Part shown: positions 36,615-46,236 of the stretch, piece after piece | Position numbering within the stretch: the stretch's first letter is position 1 | Layout of the letters: every line of letters begins with the position of its first letter | Assembly: GCF_901543175.1 (NCBI RefSeq) | Contig: NZ_LR594040.1 | Coordinates: 1,798,001 to 1,862,000, forward strand | DNA from: Streptococcus australis | GTDB lineage: Bacteria > Bacillota > Bacilli > Lactobacillales > Streptococcaceae | Direction: 5' to 3' | DNA: 64,000 bases | Notes under the pieces: generated by a model | Database searches by the model: none | What the model was told of the DNA's origin: nothing | What the model saw: only the letters and a program-made list of their open reading frames with translations | Made by a program: the position numbers and the translations under genes

Positions 36615-37194
36615 CTATCTGACTCAGTTAGAAACCTATCTCCATAAACTACCTGAAGTCGACCGCATTGAAGCCATGGACTACTTTAAGGAACTATTTG
36701 ACGATGCAGGTCCAGAGGGCGAAGAGGAGCTCATTGCTAGTCTGGGAACACCAAAAGAAGCGGCTCATGATGTCCTCTCTAACCTCCTCGACAAAAAAGT
36801 TAATGAGGCACCAGCTCAAAAGAATGACCGCCAACTGCTACACATTGCTCTACTTGCCTTACTAGCAGCCCCTATCGGAATCCCTGTGGGAATTGCAATT
36901 ATCTTAACCATTATCGGGCTTTTTATCGCAGCTGCCTCCGTCATTCTAGCCTTCTTTACCGTCTCTGTGACAGGTATCCTGCTGGGCGGACTCTTTATCG
37001 TAGAAAGCTTTAGTGTCCTAGTCGAAGCCAAATCTGCCTTTATCTTGATTTTCGGGGCTGGTTTGCTTGCTATCGGTGCTTCTTCTCTTGTTCTACTAGG
37101 TATCTCCTATGTAGCTCGTTTCTTTGGCCTCCTAATCGTCCGCTTGGTACAATGGATTCTTAAAAAAGGAAAGAGAGGTGACAGACATGCGTAA
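36601..37194 (+). CDS. HAAS domain (DUF1700) membrane protein
   Basis: A 197-aa protein: an N-terminal HAAS domain (about residues 1-60, LPEVDRIEAMDYFKELFDDA) and about four membrane segments after residue 75. HAAS proteins pair with PadR-type regulators and with DUF4097 proteins as envelope-stress sensing modules. Overlaps both neighbours. Corresponds to SP_0099. Confidence 0.88.
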   Translation: MTRTDYLTQLETYLHKLPEVDRIEAMDYFKELFDDAGPEGEEELIASLGTPKEAAHDVLSNLLDKKVNEAPAQKNDRQLLHIALLALLAAPIGIPVGIAIILTIIGLFIAAASVILAFFTVSVTGILLGGLFIVESFSVLVEAKSAFILIFGAGLLAIGASSLVLLGISYVARFFGLLIVRLVQWILKKGKRGDRHA

Positions 37195-38119
37195 ATTGAC
37201 GAAAGGATTTCTCATTTTTGGTGTGGTTTCTACAATCCTTGGTTTTATCATGATAGTTGCAGGTGCCCAGTCCAATGGTATTCAAAGTTTGCTTGCCATG
37301 TCAAAAGACCCCGTCTATGACAATCGCACCGAAGAAGTAACCTTTGGAAGTGAAGTGGAAAAACTTGATTTGACCCTTGAGGAACATAGCCTAACCATCA
37401 CAGAGTCTGTAGATGACAAGATCCATATCACCTATCATCCGTCAGTGTCTGGCCGTCACGATCTAACTACTGGAATGAGTGACAAAACACTGAGCGTCAC
37501 TGACAAACAAGCCTCCCAACATCGTTTTCTCGGTTCAGGAATCGAAAGCCTACTTCGTATCGCCAGCAACTATTCTAATCGTTTTGACGAAGTGGTTCTC
37601 TCCCTACCTAAAGGAAGAAAGCTGCAAGCTATCACCGTCTCAGCCAATCGTGGACAAACTAATATTCGTCAAGCCAACCTTGAAAATGCAACCATCAAAA
37701 CAAAAGGCTATCTCTTAAGACTAACAGAAAGTTCTATCAAGAACAGCACATTAACGGCACCTCATATCATCAATATCTTTGATACCGAATTGACAGATAG
37801 TCAGGTCAAGACGGAGGGAGCACACATCTATGCTGAAAATATCCAAGTTCACGGCAAGGTCGAGCTAGAGGCTTATTCAACTCTACAACTCATTCTCTCC
37901 CAGAAAGAGACCGACCGTATCAATCTAGAAATTTCTTCTCAGCATGGTGGTATCTATCGTCAACCCAAAGAAGAACATCGTGGACAAAAAGAGAATGTAC
38001 TTGCCAACCCTTATAAAACGGAAAAAGCAGATATCAAGGACTTGCTCATCATAAAAGCCAATCAGGATATCTACCTCCCCAAGGAAGAAGAGTACTCTGC
38101 TCCACCTAGCAATCATTGA
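37187..38119 (+). CDS. DUF4097 family (adhesin-like beta-helix) membrane-anchored protein
   Basis: A 310-aa protein with one N-terminal membrane segment (residues about 6-28) and a beta-rich extracellular domain of DUF4097 type (EEHSLTITESVDDKIHITYH; ANLENATIKTKGY). ATG 37187 has GAGGTG six nt upstream. Third gene of the PadR operon, overlapping HAAS by 8 bp. Corresponds to SP_0098. Confidence 0.85.
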   Translation: MRKLTKGFLIFGVVSTILGFIMIVAGAQSNGIQSLLAMSKDPVYDNRTEEVTFGSEVEKLDLTLEEHSLTITESVDDKIHITYHPSVSGRHDLTTGMSDKTLSVTDKQASQHRFLGSGIESLLRIASNYSNRFDEVVLSLPKGRKLQAITVSANRGQTNIRQANLENATIKTKGYLLRLTESSIKNSTLTAPHIINIFDTELTDSQVKTEGAHIYAENIQVHGKVELEAYSTLQLILSQKETDRINLEISSQHGGIYRQPKEEHRGQKENVLANPYKTEKADIKDLLIIKANQDIYLPKEEEYSAPPSNH

Positions 38120-38181
38120 CAAAAACGCTTTCATCTGCTAATCTAAAAATAGAAAACGACCATAAAAAAGGAGGTTCCACC

Positions 38182-39144
38182 ATGACACAAGAATGGTTTG
38201 AAAGCGTCGATCTTGAGAAGAAATCAGCTCAGTCGAAATCGGAAATCCAACCCGACCAACCAGAGACTTCGGAAACTGTGGAGACCGAACCACAAGCAAG
38301 CCAAGAAACACCTGTCTCACCTAAAGAGTTGGAAACGCATGAGGAGGAAACTCCCCAAATAATCGAAGAAACCCAAACGGAGGAAGAGGGAGAAGGGAAA
38401 GCTGAAGAGGAACACAACCAAGAAAACCCTGCAAAAGAGAAAAGTATTCTCAGCAAGGCTTTAGAAAGTCCCTATATCCCAGATATTGACCCTCGTAAAA
38501 CAGCCCGATTAAAAGAAGAAATCGCACTATTTTGGGCTTGGCTACTGGATGCTATCCAAGAACCAACTGCCAGCAAGACTACGGACCAAAAGCATCGTTA
38601 CAGTGTCTTTGCCCTACTCACCTTGCTGTCGTCAATCAACCTTTTCTTTAGTATCTATCATATCAAGCATCTCTACTATGGCTATATGGTCTCTATTGCT
38701 AATAGTTCTCCTAACCAGCTCCCACCTTTAGATCTCTTTGCTGGACTTTCTATCTTGGTCGCTAGCGCTCTATTTTACTTTTCCATCATTTTGGGAGGCT
38801 TTACTGTCCGACGTGTGCTGGATCAGGAGAGTGACTTCACATTCCAAGAAGCCTTTGATCGGTATAGCAGACTCTTTGCTATCCCACTTGTCCTAACAGC
38901 TCTAGCAAGTTTCTTTGCACTCTTTGGTGGCTTACGATTTGCTGGCATCCTCACTCTTCTAAGCATGACCATATTTGCCCTTGGCAATCTCTTTGTGATT
39001 AGCAAGCCAAGTAAGACCAGTAGCCTCGACCCATTTTATCGATTCCTGCTAGCTGTCTTACTTGATGGCGCTATTCTCTTACCCTTCTTCATTGCAGAGC
39101 TTGCGCTGACAGTTGACTACCTTCGCATCCTGACCTTCTTTTAA
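38182..39144 (+). CDS. Membrane protein with acidic N-terminal tail
   Basis: A 320-aa protein. The first ~110 residues are very acidic and low-complexity (repeated Glu, Gln, Pro, Thr), followed by a helix and about four to five membrane segments (from residue 145). AAAAGGAGG precedes ATG 38182; the longer in-frame ORF has no such site. It lies 62 bp after the DUF4097 gene and ends the operon. Corresponds to SP_0097; function unknown. Confidence 0.8.
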   Translation: MTQEWFESVDLEKKSAQSKSEIQPDQPETSETVETEPQASQETPVSPKELETHEEETPQIIEETQTEEEGEGKAEEEHNQENPAKEKSILSKALESPYIPDIDPRKTARLKEEIALFWAWLLDAIQEPTASKTTDQKHRYSVFALLTLLSSINLFFSIYHIKHLYYGYMVSIANSSPNQLPPLDLFAGLSILVASALFYFSIILGGFTVRRVLDQESDFTFQEAFDRYSRLFAIPLVLTALASFFALFGGLRFAGILTLLSMTIFALGNLFVISKPSKTSSLDPFYRFLLAVLLDGAILLPFFIAELALTVDYLRILTFF

Positions 39145-39146
39145 CC

Positions 39147-39182
39147 AAAATCCCTGCCATTTGTTAATGACAGGGATTTTTA
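39147..39182. terminator. Bidirectional terminator
   Basis: AAAATCCCTG...CAGGGATTTTT between convergent genes. Confidence 0.85.
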
Positions 39183-39206
39183 TGCTTACTCTTTTTTAAA
39201 CAAGGC

Positions 39207-40067
39207 CTACTCGATAGTTGCCAATCCTTCAAAATCTTGTCCTAGGATGGGTTGTACTTCTAATTGATTAGCATCTAATTGCTGGTAAAATGCTTTTGGT
39301 AGTGACTCTAGGAATTTTGCATAATCCAAGCGAGCGATGGCTTCATAATCTTCTGCTTTTGAGCCATCACCAGAAATCTTCACTAGGTCAATCTCCCAAA
39401 CAAGCTCCTTGCCTGCCAGCTGCTCGGTATAAGGAGCTGGTACAACGGGTTCCTTTGGCAAAATCGTTTTGACTCCCTGGGCTAGGTGATAGATACCGTG
39501 CACCTTGCCTTGGGCATCTGGGTAAAATTTCACACTGGCAAGGTAGGCATCAGAGCCTTGAACCTTCTTGACCAACTCTTCAAAACGTACCAATCCATCC
39601 TCTGCTAAAAAGCTCTCGAGGTATCCCTTGTTGAGATAGATAGGGGACAAGAGCCCTTGGCAATATACTAAACGAACCGCCTTATCCGCTAAATATTGCT
39701 TGACCGTTTCTCGGAAATAAGCTTCAAAATCAAAACCATCTAGCCCTTCTACCGCTTCCCTCAACTTGCCAGATAGGGCCTGGAGGAGAGTCTCTACAAT
39801 CTCCCAGTCCACTCTAGTAAGGAAATCTGGAATCACCACTTGATAACCTTTTCGACTATCCGCATAGTTGACCTTGAAGAGAAATTGCGACTGGCCTACA
39901 ATCCCACACTCGATATACTCGAGACGATTGAGGGGCTGACGGAGATAGACCGCATCATAACTGTGTGACTCCAAGCCCTCTACCAAGGCCAAGATGGACT
40001 TGGCAGTCAAAACCTCCTGTTGCCCTAGAATGCTTTCTTTATTTGGGATAAAAAATGTTTTTGCCAT
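39207..40067 (-). CDS. Conserved hypothetical protein, probably DUF4299
   Basis: A 286-aa soluble protein (MAKTFFIPNKESILGQQEVL at the N-terminus; QPLNRLEYIECGIVGQSQFL). It resembles the streptococcal DUF4299 family and SP_0096. No catalytic motif visible. Monocistronic between terminators. Confidence 0.7.
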   Translation of the reverse strand: MAKTFFIPNKESILGQQEVLTAKSILALVEGLESHSYDAVYLRQPLNRLEYIECGIVGQSQFLFKVNYADSRKGYQVVIPDFLTRVDWEIVETLLQALSGKLREAVEGLDGFDFEAYFRETVKQYLADKAVRLVYCQGLLSPIYLNKGYLESFLAEDGLVRFEELVKKVQGSDAYLASVKFYPDAQGKVHGIYHLAQGVKTILPKEPVVPAPYTEQLAGKELVWEIDLVKISGDGSKAEDYEAIARLDYAKFLESLPKAFYQQLDANQLEVQPILGQDFEGLATIE

Positions 40068-40160
40068 AATTGGCCTCCTTTGAAATCGTTTACATACAGT
40101 ATAACCTATTTTCCTGAAAGATACAGAAACAAACTTTAGATTTTTAGATAAAAAGCATAG

Positions 40161-40184
40161 AAAAACAGCCCCTGAAGGCTGTTT
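40161..40184 (-). terminator. Terminator after trhO
   Basis: Minus strand AAACAGCC-TTCAG-GGGCTGTTTTT. Confidence 0.85.
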
Positions 40185-40187
40185 ACT

Positions 40188-41174
40188 TTATACTGTAGCG
40201 ACTTGATCCAAGCTTTCACCGATAGCAGCTAGGCGCTCGATCACTTCAGCTTGTGTCAATTCATTTTCTGAAACATAGCGGTTACGTGGGTGAACACGGC
40301 ACTCGTGTGAGCATCCACGAAGGTACTTATCTTCATTTTCTTCTGATGTTAGGATACGACGGTTACAGAAGGGATTTCCACAGTTGACATAACGTTCACA
40401 TGGGGTTCCATCAAACCAGTCTTTCCCTACGATAGTTGGGTTGACATGGTTGACATCAACGGCGATACGCTCGTCAAAGACGTACATTTTCCCATCCCAA
40501 AGTTCACCTTGGACTTCTGGGTCTTTACCGTAAGTTGCGATTCCTCCGTGCAATTGGCCAACATCTTTGTAGCCTTCACGCACCATCCAGCCTGAGAATT
40601 TCTCACAGCGAACTCCACCTGTACAGTAAACCACGACACGTTTGTCCATGAATTTTTCCTTGTTATCACGGACCCATTGTGGCAACTCACGGAAGTTGCG
40701 GATGTCTGGGCGGATAGCCCCACGGAAATGTCCTAGGTCGTACTCATAATCGTTACGTGTGTCAAGAACCACTGTATCTTCGTCAAGAAGGGCTTCTTTG
40801 AACTCTTTTGGAGACAAGTAAGCACCTGTTGTTTCAAGTGGGTTGATATCGTTGTCAAAATCGTTGTCTTCCAAACCAAGGTGGACAATCTCTTTCTTGT
40901 AGCGAACAAACATCTTCTTGAAGGCTTGTTCATTTTCTTCGTCAATCTTGAACCAGAGGTCTTCCATGCCTGGGAGGCTGTGAACGTAGTCCATATATTT
41001 TTGAGTTGTTTCGTAGTCACCTGAAACTGTTCCGTTAATTCCTTCATCGGCGACTAGGATACGGCCTTTAAGACCGATTGATTTACAGAAAGCCAAGTGA
41101 TCTGCCGCAAATTGCTCTGCGTTTTCAATTGGAGTATAAAGGTAGTAAAGTAAGACACGAATATCTTTTGCCAT
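40188..41174 (-). CDS. trhO: tRNA uridine(34) hydroxylase TrhO (rhodanese family)
   Basis: A 328-aa protein: N-terminal ferredoxin-like domain, central rhodanese domain with active-site [16 protein letters not shown], and a C-terminal cysteine-rich tail ([15 protein letters not shown]). It hydroxylates U34 of tRNAs. ATG 41174 gives the normal length; the in-frame ATG at 41219 lies too close to a TATACT -10 (41235-41230). Corresponds to SP_0095. Confidence 0.92.
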   Translation of the reverse strand: MAKDIRVLLYYLYTPIENAEQFAADHLAFCKSIGLKGRILVADEGINGTVSGDYETTQKYMDYVHSLPGMEDLWFKIDEENEQAFKKMFVRYKKEIVHLGLEDNDFDNDINPLETTGAYLSPKEFKEALLDEDTVVLDTRNDYEYDLGHFRGAIRPDIRNFRELPQWVRDNKEKFMDKRVVVYCTGGVRCEKFSGWMVREGYKDVGQLHGGIATYGKDPEVQGELWDGKMYVFDERIAVDVNHVNPTIVGKDWFDGTPCERYVNCGNPFCNRRILTSEENEDKYLRGCSHECRVHPRNRYVSENELTQAEVIERLAAIGESLDQVATV

Positions 41175-41305
41175 AAGATTTGTTCTCTTTTCTATTCTTA
41201 AATTTTCAGAATTTTTCATTCAACTATACTAGTATACCCACTTGGGAAAACGAATGCAATTTATTTGACCGGAAATTGTAGAGGGAGGCTCATTCCTGCA
41301 TTTCA

Positions 41306-41602
41306 TTAGTAGCCATAGCGAATAGCAGATAATTCTCTCAATTTTTTGATCTGCTCGGCTTGACTTTCTGACAAAATCAACTTATTATCAATCAACACAC
41401 GTGAGACGTCAACGTTCATTTGACTCAATATAAACGGAGTAGAGGTCCCATCGTCCTCTAATCGTCTTTTATAACTCACTAACTGATTTTTCAAGGGAGT
41501 TAGTTGAGGCGCAGCCTTTATATCTTCCAGTAGATGATCTATGATAGTCATTGCTTCACAACGCCTTTCGCTTCCTCCTACAAACCATTTTAATGGTGTC
41601 AT
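41306..41602 (-). CDS. Bacteriocin immunity protein (enterocin A immunity-like)
   Basis: A 98-aa helical protein. It begins MTPLKWFVGGSERRCEAM and carries EDIKAAPQLTPLKNQLVSYK and TPFILSQMNVDVSRVL, the EntA_Immun four-helix pattern. AAGGAGG lies nine nt before ATG 41602; ATG 41608 is also possible. It protects against class IIa-type or related bacteriocins. No bacteriocin gene is adjacent; the upstream CPBP gene forms its operon. Confidence 0.85.
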   Translation of the reverse strand: MTPLKWFVGGSERRCEAMTIIDHLLEDIKAAPQLTPLKNQLVSYKRRLEDDGTSTPFILSQMNVDVSRVLIDNKLILSESQAEQIKKLRELSAIRYGY

Positions 41603-41656
41603 TCTCATTTTCCTCCTTAAATTGAAAAACTATAATTCTTACTCTCGCGCCAGTAT

Positions 41657-42346
41657 TTACCCAAACACCCTATGTAAAAAAGTCAGCAGAAATGGTAGGG
41701 TCGCTACAATATTATTAATCACATGCACCACATAGGATGGATAAATGCTCTTGGTATAGCGGGTCAAACCAGCAAAAATGATTCCAAATGTTGTAAAAAC
41801 GAAAATATCTAACAGACTAGGCAGACTTGAAAAATGAGGAAGAGCAAACAAAATGGAAGGAAGAAGCAAATCAAGGCCAAATCGCGAATGTTTAAAGAAA
41901 GCATGTTGCAACAAACCCCTATAGATCAATTCTTCCATCAGTGGCACTAGAAAAAACAGAGTTATATAGATGCCTAGCTCAGCAAAATTGGTTTCACTAT
42001 AACCAATCAATACGGCCCAACCTTCAGCAGTTGACTGAACATGTTTAGCTGTCTGAACGTTAAAAGAAATATGGAGCACTGCCACTAATACTGTCAAAAT
42101 CGAATACCAAAGCCATTTTTTTCTTGGAATGTGAAAAAGATAGCCATGGCCTGTCTTAACCAGAATCCAAATCATGACTCCGCTAAATAGCAAACTCAAG
42201 ATATTTCGAATCCAGAAAAAATTTCCTACCTGAGAAGAAAATTGCCAATAATTTTGGACGATAAGCGTTAGCTGAGAAAGGCCAAATACGAAAAATAAGT
42301 AAGACAAGACTGCACTTATTTTAAGTAGAAGCTGATACTTTTTCAT
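41657..42346 (-). CDS. CPBP family intramembrane protease (bacteriocin-immunity type)
   Basis: A 229-aa membrane protein with MEELIYRGLLQHAFF (Glu-Glu...Arg motif), FALPHFSSLP and HVINNIVATLPF. This protease class is common in blp/pnc-type bacteriocin immunity regions of streptococci. It is transcribed ahead of the EntA-type immunity gene from a promoter with a ComE/BlpR-type direct repeat. Confidence 0.88.
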   Translation of the reverse strand: MKKYQLLLKISAVLSYLFFVFGLSQLTLIVQNYWQFSSQVGNFFWIRNILSLLFSGVMIWILVKTGHGYLFHIPRKKWLWYSILTVLVAVLHISFNVQTAKHVQSTAEGWAVLIGYSETNFAELGIYITLFFLVPLMEELIYRGLLQHAFFKHSRFGLDLLLPSILFALPHFSSLPSLLDIFVFTTFGIIFAGLTRYTKSIYPSYVVHVINNIVATLPFLLTFLHRVFG

Positions 42347-42379
42347 GTGAATTCTCCTTTGTAAACTCGAGACATCTCT

Positions 42380-42447
42380 AATATAAGCTATATTCCCCCA
42401 AATCCTTACTCCAAATCCTAAATAGTGCTTGAGCTTTCCTGAATGGT
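42380..42447 (-). promoter_or_regulatory. ComE/BlpR-type direct repeat and promoter of the immunity operon
   Basis: On the minus strand ACCATTCAG (42447-42439), 12 bp, ACTATTTAG (42426-42418). The 9-N12-9 geometry is that of ComE and BlpR binding sites. The -10 TATATT (42385-42380) follows 32 bp later. This suggests induction by competence- or bacteriocin-pheromone signalling. Confidence 0.75.
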
Positions 42448-42493
42448 TAAAATAAGGGAAATGGGAAAACAGGAATATCTATGTCTTTGTCTC

Positions 42494-42537
42494 AAAAAAT
42501 CACTACCTCCCCTAGAAAACTAGGGAAGGCAGTGATT
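42494..42537 (-). terminator. Terminator after the carbohydrate ABC operon
   Basis: Minus strand AATCACTGCCTTCCCTAG and CTAGGGGAGGTAGTGATT form a long stem, followed by TTTT. Confidence 0.85.
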
Positions 42538-42580
42538 ACATTTTTAGGAATTAGGAATGAATACACGAAATCAATTTGTC

Positions 42581-44065
42581 TTATGATTTTTTGCTTTTCA
42601 AGAATTCGTCGTATTGTTTTTGCATTTCATCCAATACTTTTTGGTATGCACCTTCAGATTTCAATTTTTCCATCAATTCTGGAATAGCTTTATCTGGGTC
42701 TACAGTACCAGTGTTGATAGCTGTATCGAATTGTTGCATTGTGTTAGTGATTGCAGAGATTTCTGATTTCACGCTATCAGTGTTAAAGATGAATCCAAGT
42801 GCTGGAGATTCTTTAGCTTCTGCCAATTGTTTCTTAGAATCTTCGATTTGTTGGTCTGTAACGTTTTCGTTGATGTAAAGGATCCAGTTGTTACCAGTGT
42901 TCCATCCACCCATGTGAGTGTTTCCTTTGTATCCTTCAAGGACACGAACACGGTTTTCTTTACCTTCAATTTTCTCCCAGTTCTTGCCTTCTGGACCGTA
43001 AACAAGTCCGTTCAAGAGTTCAGGGTTAGTGTTCAAGAGGTTCAAGACTTCCATTGATTTTTCTTTGTTCTTAGAGTTGTTTGAGATAACAAAGTTAGCA
43101 ACTTGAGTTGTTTGGTTTTTCTTGATGAAGTTAGTGAATGGTTTGATTTGGATGTCTTTGTTAGCTACACGAGAGAGCAAGCTGTTACCGTAGTCAGCTG
43201 GTCCTACTGTTTCTTCACGAACGAACCAAGTGTCTTGTTGAAGGTCAAATGAAGTGTCGCTTGTTGCTACGTCTTTTGGAATGTATCCTGCTTCGTAGAA
43301 TTTGTGAAGAGTCTTCAAGTGTTCTTTGAAACGAGGAACGTCGTAACGGTTTACGATCTTAGTAGTATCCCCTTCAAGGTCGATAACGAATGGAAGTCCG
43401 TTTGCTACTGGGTAGTCAAAGTTTTCAGAAGGGATGAAGTTCTTAGTAACTGCAAATGGTACTACATCTGGAGCTTTTTCTTTGATTTGTTTCAAGACTG
43501 GTTCAAGTGTTTCGTATGAATTTACACCTGAAATGTCGATACCGTATTTAGCAAGAAGAGTTCCGTTGAAGGCAAAGTTTTGTGAAGATGCAACGTTAGC
43601 TGCAACTGGAACAGCGTAGATCTTGCCGTTTACAGTGTTCCCTTTGATGTAAGCAGGGTCAAGTGCTTTGTAAAGCTCTGCTCCTTCTTTCTTGTACAAT
43701 TCTGTCAAGTCTGCATAAGCACCTTTTTGCGCGTTTACGATGTAGTTATCTGCAAAAGCGATATCGTAGTTTTCACCTGATGATGTGATAACGGACATTT
43801 TCTTACCGTAGTCACCCCATCCAAGGTATTGGATATCCAATTTAGCACCAACTTTTTCTCCGATGATTTTGTTTGCATTTTCTAGCAATTCATCCAAGTT
43901 ATCTGGTTTATCACCGATTTGGTACATTTTGATAACAGTCTTATCACCTGAAGCTGAGTCAGCAGCTTTTTTATTGTTACCTGAAAGGTTCCCACAAGCA
44001 GCAAGACTTGCAGCCAAAGCTACTACGCTAGCAGATGCGAAAGCATATTTTTTCCAGTTTTTCAT
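42581..44065 (-). CDS. N-glycan-type carbohydrate ABC transporter substrate-binding lipoprotein (NgtS-like)
   Basis: A 494-aa lipoprotein; ATG 44065 has AAGGAG upstream. Signal peptide and lipobox LAAC (Cys about residue 24). Family-1 solute-binding fold of the LplA type. It corresponds to SP_0092 (NgtS), which binds host N-glycan fragments in pneumococcus. Last gene of a permease-permease-binding protein operon; the ATPase is not encoded here and is probably the shared MsmK. Confidence 0.88.
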   Translation of the reverse strand: MKNWKKYAFASASVVALAASLAACGNLSGNNKKAADSASGDKTVIKMYQIGDKPDNLDELLENANKIIGEKVGAKLDIQYLGWGDYGKKMSVITSSGENYDIAFADNYIVNAQKGAYADLTELYKKEGAELYKALDPAYIKGNTVNGKIYAVPVAANVASSQNFAFNGTLLAKYGIDISGVNSYETLEPVLKQIKEKAPDVVPFAVTKNFIPSENFDYPVANGLPFVIDLEGDTTKIVNRYDVPRFKEHLKTLHKFYEAGYIPKDVATSDTSFDLQQDTWFVREETVGPADYGNSLLSRVANKDIQIKPFTNFIKKNQTTQVANFVISNNSKNKEKSMEVLNLLNTNPELLNGLVYGPEGKNWEKIEGKENRVRVLEGYKGNTHMGGWNTGNNWILYINENVTDQQIEDSKKQLAEAKESPALGFIFNTDSVKSEISAITNTMQQFDTAINTGTVDPDKAIPELMEKLKSEGAYQKVLDEMQKQYDEFLKSKKS

Positions 44066-44172
44066 GATAAAAACTCCTTTTTTTATTTTTAAACTTATAA
44101 ACGATTTAATGATTTTAACTTCAGCCACTAAGATGAAGTTGGGAAGAGAGAAACGGTGTTTCTCAGCAAGTC

Positions 44173-45093
44173 CTATTCTTTCACACCACCGATGGTCAAA
44201 CCTTTTACAAAGTAGCGTTGGAAGAATGGATACAGAATTGCAATCGGAAGTGTTGCAACCACAACCATGGCCATACGTCCTGTTTCCTTTGGAAGAGCGA
44301 CTCCCAGTTGACCAGAAAGGCCGACTGCTTTGGCAATGTAGTCCATATTTTGTTGGATTTGCATGAGCAAATACTGTAATGGATACAAGTTGTCACTCTT
44401 GATGTAAAGAAGGGCGTTGAACCAGTCGTTCCAGAAACCAAGAGCTGTCAACAGCGTGATGGTTGCGATACCCGGTAGCGACAATGGTAAACAGATTTGG
44501 AAGAAGATCCGGGCTTCACTAGCACCATCGATACGAGCGGACTCGAGAATGGCTTCTGGAATGGTCTTCTTGAAGAAGGAACGCATCAAGATGATGTTAA
44601 ATGGTGAGAGAAGCATTGGAACAATCAAGGCCCAAACTGTGTCACCCAGTTGAAGCAAACGAGTTACCACGATATAACCTGGTACCAAACCGGCGTTGAA
44701 CAACATACTAAGTAGGACGAAAATCGTAAAGAATCTGCGGTACTTAAAGGTTGTCCGTGAAATGGCGTAGGCATAAGTTGTGGTGATAAAGACGTTTGTC
44801 AAGGTTCCGACTACTGTTACAAATACTGAGATAAAGAGCGCTTGTAATATCTTATCTTTAAACTGAGCTAAAAACTCGAAGCCATCTAATCCAAACTGTG
44901 ATGGGAAAAAGCTATATCCATGTTGAAGGATGCTCTTTTCATCTGTGATGGAAATCATGATGACAAAAATAAAGGGCAAGATACAAGAGAGAGCAATCAA
45001 TCCAGAAATAATACTGAAGAAGATATCTGCCTTCTTACTGAAGGAGTGAATGCCGACATTATCAATTTTTGCTTTTTTAATTTTTTCCGCCAT
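44173..45093 (-). CDS. Carbohydrate ABC transporter permease, LplC/NgtP-like
   Basis: A 306-aa permease with six membrane segments and the EAA loop ESARIDGASEARIFFQICLP. AGAAAGGAGG precedes ATG 45093. Second permease of the NgtS system; corresponds to SP_0091 or SP_0090. A 13-nt gap separates it from the first permease. Confidence 0.9.
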   Translation of the reverse strand: MAEKIKKAKIDNVGIHSFSKKADIFFSIISGLIALSCILPFIFVIMISITDEKSILQHGYSFFPSQFGLDGFEFLAQFKDKILQALFISVFVTVVGTLTNVFITTTYAYAISRTTFKYRRFFTIFVLLSMLFNAGLVPGYIVVTRLLQLGDTVWALIVPMLLSPFNIILMRSFFKKTIPEAILESARIDGASEARIFFQICLPLSLPGIATITLLTALGFWNDWFNALLYIKSDNLYPLQYLLMQIQQNMDYIAKAVGLSGQLGVALPKETGRMAMVVVATLPIAILYPFFQRYFVKGLTIGGVKE

Positions 45094-45106
45094 GCTTTCC
45101 TCCTTT

Positions 45107-46036
45107 CTAGAATAGTGCTGAATTTGGATCCACTCGTCTTGCAAGCAAGTTTGATAGGATAACCAGTATCAAACCGACAACGGACTGATAAAGACCAGCT
45201 GCTGACGCCATACCAATGTCCGCTGTCTGAGTTAAACCATTATAGACATAGACGTCTAGTACATTGGTTACATTGTAGAGCTGACCAGCATTGTGAGGGA
45301 TTTGGTAGAAAAGACCGAAGTCTGCACGGAAGATGTTTCCGACTGCAAGGATGGTCAAAACAGTTATCAGCGGTGTCAACTGTGGAATCGTTACATTGCG
45401 AATCCGTTGCCACTTGCTAGCCCCGTCCACTGTTGCTGCTTCATAGTAGGTAGGGTCAATTCCCATGATAGTCGCATAGTACATGACACTGCTATATCCG
45501 AAGCCTTTCCAGATACCTAGGAAAAGGAGAAGATATGGCCAGATACCCAAGTCTGCATAGAAGTTAATTTCCTTCAATCCAATGGTTTCCAAGAAACGGT
45601 TGATCACCCCTTTGTCGATGTTTAGGAATGCATCTGTAAAGAAACTGATGATAACCCATGACAAGAAGTAAGGGAACAACATAGACGTTTGGAAAATTTT
45701 AACCATTCTCTTAGAGCGGAGCTCGCTGAGGATGATGGCAATTCCAACCGACACAATCAAACCAATAAAGATGAATCCAAGGTTGTAAAGGACGGTATTT
45801 CGGGTAATGATAAAGGCATCTTTAGAACTAAACAAGAACTTAAAGTTATCGAGGCCGACCCACTTACTATTCATGATACTGTGGATAAATCCTTCACCAC
45901 TCATATGGTAGTCTTTGAAGGCGACCACATTTCCAAATACTGGGATGTAGAAGAATAGAATCAACCAAAGTGCCCCTGGTAAAACCATCAAGAGAAAAAT
46001 CCAGTTATCTCTCAAGGTCTTTGAAAACTTTTTCAT
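45107..46036 (-). CDS. Carbohydrate ABC transporter permease, LplB/NgtP-like
   Basis: A 309-aa permease with six membrane segments and EAA loop YYEAATVDGASKWQRIRNVT. First gene of the operon, behind a promoter with a cre site. GGGAGGAAATT precedes the ATG. Confidence 0.9.
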   Translation of the reverse strand: MKKFSKTLRDNWIFLLMVLPGALWLILFFYIPVFGNVVAFKDYHMSGEGFIHSIMNSKWVGLDNFKFLFSSKDAFIITRNTVLYNLGFIFIGLIVSVGIAIILSELRSKRMVKIFQTSMLFPYFLSWVIISFFTDAFLNIDKGVINRFLETIGLKEINFYADLGIWPYLLLFLGIWKGFGYSSVMYYATIMGIDPTYYEAATVDGASKWQRIRNVTIPQLTPLITVLTILAVGNIFRADFGLFYQIPHNAGQLYNVTNVLDVYVYNGLTQTADIGMASAAGLYQSVVGLILVILSNLLARRVDPNSALF

Positions 46037-46055
46037 AATTTCCTCCCATTTTATT

Positions 46056-46085
46056 CCTAAAAACTGATTTCATCGAATTTTTAGG
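46056..46085 (-). promoter_or_regulatory. Hairpin in the leader of the ABC operon
   Basis: CCTAAAAA...TTTTTAGG with a 14-nt loop, between +1 and the ribosome binding site of the first permease gene. It may affect translation or mRNA stability. Confidence 0.45.
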
Positions 46086-46087
46086 TT

Positions 46088-46112
46088 TGATAACGATTAC
46101 ATTATTAGTATA
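46088..46112 (-). promoter_or_regulatory. Promoter -10 and cre site of the N-glycan ABC operon
   Basis: Minus strand -10 TATACT (46112-46107) followed by TGTAATCGTTATCA (46101-46088), a full match to the cre consensus TGWAANCGNTNWCA. The cre overlaps +1, so CcpA should block transcription when glucose is plentiful. Confidence 0.8.
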
Positions 46113-46148
46113 CTCCTATTTGGAGGCTAGTTTAAACTACTAATTATA

Positions 46149-46189
46149 GAAAAAACTCCACAAATTATTTTATGTGGAGAAGTTTTTTA
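46149..46189. terminator. Bidirectional terminator after the GH20 gene
   Basis: AAAAAACTCCACA...TGTGGAGAAGTTTTTT. Confidence 0.85.
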
Positions 46190-46236
46190 TAAGAAATAGG
46201 TTTCACGAGAAACCCTTTGCCACAGACAGGGTGTTT

